Below the pieces are notes generated by a model, which had not been told where the DNA came from, did not search any database, and worked only from the letters and a program-made list of their open reading frames with translations. The position numbers and the translations under genes were made by a program. Shown piece by piece: positions 57,850-64,000 of a stretch of 64,000 nucleotides of DNA. The first letter of the stretch is position 1. Every line of letters starts with the position of its first letter. Source of the stretch: Ophiocordyceps camponoti-saundersi (nom. inval.). Taxonomy: Eukaryota > Ascomycota > Sordariomycetes > Hypocreales > Ophiocordycipitaceae. The stretch lies in NCBI GenBank assembly GCA_003339415.1, contig PDHQ01000014.1, positions 248,420 through 312,419 on the forward strand, written 5' to 3'.

Positions 57850-59229
57850 ATGCTCGTCCCTTCCTCAATGTCGAGGGGCCGCAACTCCATGGCTCTGGCC
57901 AACGCCCTATGCCTGCTGTCGTTGCTTTCCGGCATCGTCAACGCAGAGACACACCATGAAAAGGTCGACACTTCCATCAGCGGCGGCGAGGCTCAACTCC
58001 CCGTCAACTGGACCTGGACAGAAGAGACCCAGCCAGAACTCTGCAGCTCGATAGACCATCTCTATGTCCAGATGAAGTTGTCTTTGCACATAGGAGCAGG
58101 AACCTATGATACTGTGACGGCCGACTTCTTCGATGGCATACCGACTCCCGAACAAGCTAAAGCGATACGCGTCATCTCGAGGGGCCCATCTGCGGGCGCC
58201 AGTGAGTGGCAAAACATTAACATGACGGCCATGTTTGGCACGGATACGGTGGAGTTGAAGGAACTCAAGAAGCTGTCAATCTCGGCGTATACGACGGATG
58301 GGAACGAGCCGGACTGGTTTCTGGCGACGGGTACGTTTCCAACCTGCTCATAGTCAACTTTTTACTGCTTGTTTTTTCTCAGGATGAACTTCTCGCTAAC
58401 TCATCTCGATAAAAAAAAACACTCAGGCATCAAGGCATGGGCTCGTTGTCACAAGTCAAAGCTTTGGATCGAGATGAACAAGTTCGCCGACGCAGGACAG
58501 ATATCACTACAGCGAGGCGTAGGCCCTCCCTTCCCAGGAAGACCCAACGTCGTCTGGCAAGGCCGTTTCACTCCAAAGGACTGGACCCCGAGAGTTCAAT
58601 GCAGCCATTTCGATCAACTTCGCCTCCGCCTTGCCCTGGGGGAAACGTTCACCGCCGGGTCGAACAACGACATCTATGCCCTGATTGGCGATGAACATGT
58701 CCTCATCGCTCATCAACCTTCGAGATCTAAAGTTCATTACGTCGCAGTCGACCTGAATAAAGCTTTCGGAACGGAGCACGTGCCGTTGGCCGACATAGAT
58801 CTCGTGTCCCTCCGCCTCGAAGGCGTTCACAATGACGATGCGGTGCTCAACTGTAAGTTCAGTGGTTTTGTCCAGTCTGCCCGGATTCAAGACTTACTCT
58901 AACCTTTTCTCCTCCTCCGATATAGCACTGACCCTTTACGGGAAGTGCGCCGGTAGTAAAGTTGTGACTCATGCTTTTTATGAATACGGGGGCTGGTTCT
59001 ACAAGGGTCATCCATGGGATATCGAACTGACGCCAAGGTCGTGGAAGCTATATGATCCCGACCGGGTGAATTCCTCGTTGTAAGTCAGCTCTCAGATATA
59101 TATAAGAAGAATGACAATGCCAACGTGTGCCTTTACTTTAGAAACGAGCAAAGCTATGCAACGGGGAAAGGGACTGGGCCGCGGAGCAAAGCGGGACCGG
59201 GTCGCTTCATAGCCAACTCCGGCTTGTAA
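57850..59229 (+). CDS. Secreted protein with two tandem copies of a beta-rich, PLAT-like domain
   Basis: Four exons, 57850-58330, 58427-58852, 58926-59079 and 59142-59229, give 382 aa. A signal peptide is likely (MALANALCLLSLLSGIVNA before ETHHE); in-frame ATGs at 57,850, 57,868 and 57,889 are all possible starts. The mature protein has two related units of about 130 residues. Unit 1 begins CSSIDHLYVQMKLSLHIGAG and unit 2 CSHFDQLRLRLALGETFTAG. FGTDTVELKELKKLSISA pairs with FGTEHVPLADIDLVSLRLEG, and IKAWARC with LTLYGKC. Phase-1 introns precede that last segment in both units. The fold resembles PLAT/lipoxygenase-homology beta-sandwiches, but I cannot name the family. A GTAAGT just before the stop allows a further small exon near 59,279-59,331. 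Confidence 0.72.
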
Positions 59230-60110
59230 GTTGTAGCACAGATGGAACAATGAAGTCGTGTTGATTCATTGGAGCCAGCTCGACTCACTATGCGGAGCGG
59301 GAGAGTGTGTATTTAAAAAGGAAGGCTTCCTAGTAGACATTCTACACATGTGGTGGAACTAATACAATGACTCCATAATACCATTGCCAGATGCCTGTAA
59401 AAGCAGTCTATACCCACACCGTTATCAGATCTCTCTCTGACTACCGTAACCCGAGTGTAACGCTGTTTCGGGTTACCTGCAGCATCATCCGGGGTTAAAT
59501 CCCGCGTAGCTATATCACGTGATAGAACTAGCCGGCGATCTCCGGCCGAGCCGAGCCGCCCGCAGCCCCACACATCCACCGGGCCACTTCCGGGCTGAAG
59601 AGCACGTGACTATGAGAAAACATCTTGGCGGAAACGACACGCATTGTCCGGACTTGGACAAGGCTCGAGATGTGAAGAGAAAGTTGTATTTCACCGTCAT
59701 TATCCTCCTCTGTCTTGACCATGTATTCTTAGGTAGTTAGGTAGGCAGCTATATACCTTGGCTTCAGAGCTGTTCATCCGCGTTCAACTCCCAACCAAGC
59801 AAAAAGACAGACATGATGAAACATCCAGCAACCGACGACTCAGCCGAAAAGGAAAAGGACCCCCTTTCCCGTCTTCCGTTGTCGACTAGCTGCCGCTTGG
59901 TTCTCGAGCCCGATGCCCGAATCCGGCGCAGACCTGGTCCACAGACGCCGCCCAAACCCTGCGACAAGTGTCCCGATACTTCGGCATGGCTCGGGAGACT
60001 AGCCGCAGCGGCCTATGGACTCCAAGCCTGTTGAAGGGGCTGAGATTTCCGCCTCTGCCCTTTGATATCGTCGTTTTGTCTGGAGGAGGAGGGGGCTTTT
60101 TCAGCTGGTA
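59230..60110. other. Intergenic region with palindromes
   Basis: About 880 bp. Contains a 9-bp inverted repeat GTAACCCGA / TCGGGTTAC (59,445-59,476) and the perfect palindrome TATCACGTGATA (59,513-59,524). A second CACGTG lies at about 59,603. A 73-codon frame at 59,813-60,034 has no recognisable features. Confidence 0.55.
59513..59524. promoter_or_regulatory. Palindromic E-box (TATCACGTGATA)
   Basis: A 12-bp perfect palindrome centred on CACGTG, the binding core for fungal bHLH factors such as Cbf1- and SREBP-type regulators. About 590 bp upstream of the DUF1275 gene. Confidence 0.4.
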
Positions 60111-61076
60111 ATGATCATGCTTTGCAACTTTCCTCTTCGATTGACGAAAGATGCTACCACGGCTGGGGATAAGAGTTCAAGGTCTTCTCAGCCTGTCTCT
60201 CAGGAGATCTCGTCGGATTCGAGCGCGGGATCTTCTCCCTGGTCCGTCGTTGCCGTACCGGAACGGAGTCGGCTTCTGAGCCAGCTTACAGACGATGTGC
60301 GATCTTCGTTCTTTGCTGAGTCGCAACTCGTCCTCTTGACCTTTTGCACCGGTCTTCAAGGTAAGAAGAAAGGCAAGGGGGAAATAGCAGAGAGAGAAAA
60401 CAACAGCGCGGAAAAAGCTGACGCGAACAAACTGAGCGAAGATGTCACCACCTTTCTGGACTACCATTGCTTCGCCTCCAACCAAACAGGCAACACAGTC
60501 TTTCTCTGCATCGCCCTCATCATCTCCAAACTCGACAGCGAGACCTTCGTCACAGCCAACATCGGCATGTCTCTCGGCGTCTTCCTGGGCGCCGGCTGGC
60601 TGACAGGGCAGCTAAGCCACGAATTCGGTCCGCGGAAGCGCTGGTGGCTTGTCTGGTGCAACCTTTTACAGACGGCCTTTGTCTTCGCCGTCGCCGGTCT
60701 ACAGTATCGGTACGGCCGCGTAGATCGCGGTCCTGTTGCTCTCGGCTCCATTGCTTTGCTTGCCTTCGCTGCTGGGAGCCAGGTTGTTCAGTCTCGGAGC
60801 CTGCGTATGACGGAGATTAGCACCGCTATGGCTACGGCTGCATGGGTCGATCTGGTTATTGATCCGAAGCTGTTTGCCTTGCATAATCGGTCGAGGAATC
60901 GTCGTGTTGCCTTTCTCATCTCTTTGGCCGTCGGGTCTCTCGTCGGCGCCGTGGTTTATAGGCAGGTTGGCTCGGCTGCTGCCATGGTCGTTTCTGGGGC
61001 CGGCAAGCTGCTCGTCACCGTGCTCTTCTTGTTTTCGCCGGCTGAGAACAAGCGACGGACGGAAGTTGAGGTGTAG
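60111..61076 (+). CDS. DUF1275 (YoaK family) membrane protein
   Basis: Multi-pass membrane protein of unknown transport role. The family motif DYHCFASNQTGNTVFL follows the first helix (VLLTFCTGLQ). Later hydrophobic segments fit about six membrane spans, ending with VVSGAGKLLVTVLFLFSP. An 81-nt intron (60361-60441; GTAAGA donor, GCTGACG branch, GAAG acceptor) is needed to give the usual GLQDVTTFLDYHCF sequence; exons are 60111-60360 and 60442-61076, 294 aa. The intron is a multiple of three and has no stop, so an unspliced read-through would insert 27 charged residues. The first 60 residues are Ser-rich and cytosolic. Confidence 0.85.
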   Translation: MIMLCNFPLRLTKDATTAGDKSSRSSQPVSQEISSDSSAGSSPWSVVAVPERSRLLSQLTDDVRSSFFAESQLVLLTFCTGLQGKKKGKGEIAERENNSAEKADANKLSEDVTTFLDYHCFASNQTGNTVFLCIALIISKLDSETFVTANIGMSLGVFLGAGWLTGQLSHEFGPRKRWWLVWCNLLQTAFVFAVAGLQYRYGRVDRGPVALGSIALLAFAAGSQVVQSRSLRMTEISTAMATAAWVDLVIDPKLFALHNRSRNRRVAFLISLAVGSLVGAVVYRQVGSAAAMVVSGAGKLLVTVLFLFSPAENKRRTEVEV

Positions 61077-61334
61077 AAAGAGGGAGTTGCTTCTAAGCGA
61101 AGGACAGGGGGGGAAAGAGACTACATTGTCTCACACTTGTAACGCCGCCGATCAGAGTAAAAAGGATTCAAGGAAGAAGGGTTCAGTGTAAATAGCGGTG
61201 TAGTTTCAAGCATCATACACACTTCAACTGCCAGTTTCAGCGCCGATTAGACTACAATTATATCCAGCATGCTCATTACAAAACAACCGCTTCGTCATCT
61301 CATCCAAGACATGCCGTAAGTCAAGGGTCATCCT

Positions 61335-62750
61335 TCAACCTGTAGATCCTACAACTGCTTCCTCTGTCTCGTCGACGTCACCTTCTTGATGCTGCTTCTG
61401 CTCACCCTCGGTCTTGTAGTTGAGAAAGGAAGCCAAGATGCTCAAGTCGTATACAGCCTTTAGGATGCCAGCCATAGAGAAGACGATCCAGACGAGATGA
61501 TTCTCGACAAAAACACCAGTAATGATGGGCCCCATACTCGAAACACCCGTCTTAACCACGTTGATGACGCCCATGAACGCCGTCCTCTCTTCCGGACGCA
61601 GAATATCTGCCAGAAAGGAGCTGCGCGGAGCAGCGTCCATGTATTGGGAACTGGCCCGAATGACAAGCAAGGTGATGGCTAAAGGTCGCGAGTCGGGGAT
61701 GCCGAGGAAGGCCAGGGCAACGGCGGACGGGAGATGGCAGTAGACCATGGTCTTGACGTTTCCAAAACGACGAGCCAGGCTGGCGGCCACGAGGATGGAG
61801 ACGGTCCCGAGGATGGAAATGGCGAAGAATAGAGAGCCGAGGTGTCCGGCCGGCATTGCGAACTTTCGTTTGAAGTAATCGGCCGTCCACGACAGCGTAG
61901 CTAAGCTGGTGGCGAAGGCGTCGAGCCCGAAGAGCAGCGAGAGCGTGATGCAGAGACGACGGCGATCCGGGCTGAAGCGAGGTAGGAGGGATGTCTTCTT
62001 CTTCGTCTTCCGCAAAAGGGGAGTATCCTCTTCGTCTGACACGACGGAAGCATCGTCGTGAACTTCGCATTCACTGCTCAGAGACAAGGTCATGAGCAGC
62101 ATGGTGAAGCCGACAGCAGCATAGAGGAAGAAGACGACGCGGTAAGCATCGCTCCGGTCCCAATGCTCTCGCATCTCAGCCGCGCTGACCAGCCAGCCAC
62201 TAACGACCATACCCAGAGCAATACCAACGGTGCCAATCAAGTTATACCAGGCAAAGACATCGGCGCGGTCGTCGGCGGGCGTAAGCTGCGAGAGAGTCGA
62301 CTCCTCGATAGCGCGAAAGGGTCCAATCTCATTGCCACAGGGACTGATGATACCGATGGTAGCGGCAGCAAGCAGAAGCCAAAAGTTGGCCGAGAGACCG
62401 AACATGATACCGCTGATACCCATGAGAAGAGAGCCAACGGTCAGCATCCTTCGACGACCTAACCCATCGGTCACGAGGCTGAGACCAAGACTGATGACGA
62501 CGTCGCCCACCAGCGTCAAGGCCATAAACAGCCCAATCCTACTATCGGAGATGCCGAGCGACGAGAGGTAGGAGACGAGGATGAGCGACGAGCCGCCATA
62601 GGCGAACATGCGGACGAAGCGTTGTAGGATTAACAGCTTCGTGTCGAGCGAGGATCGGAAGACGACGGTGAGGCCGAGCTCGCGGAAGAGGTGCTTTAGG
62701 AGGTGGATCGCGGGCCGGGCCGCCGTCTCGTCGGCTTGTTTACCGGACAT
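61335..62750 (-). CDS. Major facilitator superfamily transporter
   Basis: 471-aa membrane protein with about 12 hydrophobic segments. The MFS motif A-like loop DGLGRRRMLTVGSLLMG follows the second or third helix. A long central cytosolic loop (SSECEVHDDASVVSDEEDTP...) lies between the two six-helix halves, and the C-terminal tail is acidic (EGDVDETEEAVV). One exon, ATG at 62,750. Substrate cannot be told from sequence; the architecture suggests a small-molecule uniporter or antiporter. Converges on the DUF1275 gene 258 bp away. Confidence 0.85.
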   Translation of the reverse strand: MSGKQADETAARPAIHLLKHLFRELGLTVVFRSSLDTKLLILQRFVRMFAYGGSSLILVSYLSSLGISDSRIGLFMALTLVGDVVISLGLSLVTDGLGRRRMLTVGSLLMGISGIMFGLSANFWLLLAAATIGIISPCGNEIGPFRAIEESTLSQLTPADDRADVFAWYNLIGTVGIALGMVVSGWLVSAAEMREHWDRSDAYRVVFFLYAAVGFTMLLMTLSLSSECEVHDDASVVSDEEDTPLLRKTKKKTSLLPRFSPDRRRLCITLSLLFGLDAFATSLATLSWTADYFKRKFAMPAGHLGSLFFAISILGTVSILVAASLARRFGNVKTMVYCHLPSAVALAFLGIPDSRPLAITLLVIRASSQYMDAAPRSSFLADILRPEERTAFMGVINVVKTGVSSMGPIITGVFVENHLVWIVFSMAGILKAVYDLSILASFLNYKTEGEQKQHQEGDVDETEEAVVGSTG

Positions 62751-63647
62751 GATTTCCGATGCATGAGAGTGAGAGGGAAGAGAAGGAAGAGAGTCAGAGA
62801 TGAAGACAGAGAAGAGTATCGAGACCAGACGCCCTTAGGGAGCCATCCTTGTTGGAAGTCCCTTTCCCACCCCCCTTGTCCCCTGACCATACACGTTCAA
62901 ACATAATCCATACCGTCCTCGTATTTCCTTTTTTCTGAAGCCAAGCCGTGACGCTCTTTAGTCTGCCAATTGTAAGACGAGGGCATTGTTTCTGGTACCA
63001 TGGCCAATCTGCAAAGACCATGTAGGCCGGAGGATTAAGCCGGAAGAAATGTCTCACTTTCACCTTGCTTTTGTTTCGTTTCTTGAGACAGGCTCATTTC
63101 CATCCTGTCGAGCTAGATGGGAGAGAGGAGGTAGGTAGGAGTGTAGTAGGGATAGATGCGTGTATCTTGATAGAGAAAGAGTACGGATTATACGGATAGA
63201 CTTGAGCATCGTGATGGATCCGTAAAGGGAGACGTGCATAGTAGATTCACTGGCATAACATGACCCTTTTTATATCCGTTCCGTAAGTCTAAGCAAGAGT
63301 CTCTTCAGGGGCCTCACACCAATACATACTACATATCCGTACATCCTCACCCTCTAGGGCCCCTACTAGACCTCCGTAGACAGGCCACACACATCCAAGT
63401 CTAACCCTTCCTCGCCCCGGCCTTGATGACACTAGCCATGTACGATTGGCTACCTCGTATCTGCATCCTTCCATCCTGTCCTACTACTCGAGAGCTTCCC
63501 AGAGCTTCTCACCGGTCTGTCACGTGGCTAGGTATGACTTCAACGTTGCCATCCCCCATGTACGGATACTCTCCTGATCCATTCGATAACCGGGTATAAA
63601 GAGCCTCAAACAAAAGAGATAGTCCGTCTATTTCCCGTCATTCTCTC
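62751..63647. other. Intergenic region upstream of the MFS gene
   Basis: About 900 bp with no supported gene. GGTAGGTAGG-like strings near 63,131. Confidence 0.5.
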
Positions 63648-64000
63648 TCAAAAGCATCGCTCAATCTCTCTTCGGCCGATGGCGTGACCCGTCCAAAACT
63701 CTCTGTACGCTTGCGTCTCCTCCTGGAGCCCAGCAACGCATACCGTCAGGTTTTCCTCCTCTCTCTCAGCGATGAGGCCCAAAGATGACCGGGACGATGG
63801 TGATAGCACATCCGACGAGGCCAACGAGTGGTGAAGCTGTACGAATGCCTGAGCTATACCCAACAGCAGCCATTGATACTGCTCTGGTCGCATCGCCGCG
63901 GCAAGCATCGTCTCTGCGAAGGGCGATGGCCACCGTTCAAGCACCTGGTCCAAACCCTCTAGCGGAGGGGATAGCTGTTCTGTTCTGGAGAGAATCTCGA
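63648..64000 (-). CDS. C-terminal end of an unknown protein (5' part beyond the window)
   Basis: The minus-strand frame is open from base 64,000 to a stop at 63,648 and encodes about 117 residues (EILSRTEQLSPPLEGLDQ...GHAIGRREIERCF). The sequence is helical and moderately hydrophobic, for example YQWLLLGIAQAFVQLHHSL. No domain was recognised. It is an incomplete gene; the start and any introns lie outside the window. Confidence 0.55.
   Translation of the reverse strand, partial: EILSRTEQLSPPLEGLDQVLERWPSPFAETMLAAAMRPEQYQWLLLGIAQAFVQLHHSLASSDVLSPSSRSSLGLIAEREEENLTVCVAGLQEETQAYREFWTGHAIGRREIERCF

Noticed and set aside
59470..59512. tRNA T-arm-like sequence (GGGGTTAAATCCC)
   Set aside because: No matching D-arm, anticodon stem or acceptor stem could be folded around it by eye.
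59813..60034. 73-codon plus-strand frame
   Set aside because: Pro/Arg-rich with no signal peptide or motif; not enough to call a gene.

Overview
The window is a piece of a filamentous ascomycete chromosome. The evidence is many short introns (44-134 nt) with GTRAGT-like donors and CTAAC/CTGAC branch sites, orthologues typical of Sordariomycetes, and two LTR retrotransposons mutated by repeat-induced point mutation (RIP). Gene content suggests Sordariomycetes, probably Hypocreales; I cannot name the species. I found no rRNA, no convincing tRNA and no CRISPR. Splice sites were read by eye from frame continuity, motifs and remembered family consensus.

Layout. 1-11 kb is a housekeeping block: the 3' part of POL5 (+), 20S proteasome alpha7 (-), a Gln/His-rich orphan (+), RanGAP RNA1 (-) and cytochrome c1 (+). 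11,584-17,518 is a RIP-mutated Ty1/copia element on the minus strand, with 150-bp LTRs and a CATAG target duplication. 18-24.7 kb returns to housekeeping: a Cys-rich acidic orphan (+), RPT1 (-) head-to-head with CCT4 (+), a 122-aa coiled-coil protein (+) and COX17 (-). 25.5-26.3 kb holds a small secreted protein (A). 27-37 kb has a long small heat-shock protein, a 511-aa conserved orphan and a KAR9-family protein. 38.0-43.1 kb is a RecQ helicase of the Sgs1/BLM/QDE-3 type.

43.6-63 kb looks accessory. It contains a five-exon SesB-like hydrolase-NACHT-ankyrin (NLR-type) receptor, a secreted paralogue (B) of protein A, a second RIP-mutated copia element (50,314-56,501; 297-bp LTRs; ATATG duplication), and a secreted protein built from two copies of one beta-rich domain. 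A DUF1275 membrane protein, an MFS transporter and the end of an unknown gene follow.

The main points of interest are: (1) a two-member secreted family with identical three-exon architecture, found by comparing two distant loci; (2) the NLR-type receptor assembled from five exons; (3) a secreted protein whose internal duplication carries an intron at the same place in both halves; (4) both copia elements have a primer-binding site matching the anticodon arm of initiator tRNA-Met; (5) both proteasome genes are best modelled with a first exon that is only the ATG.
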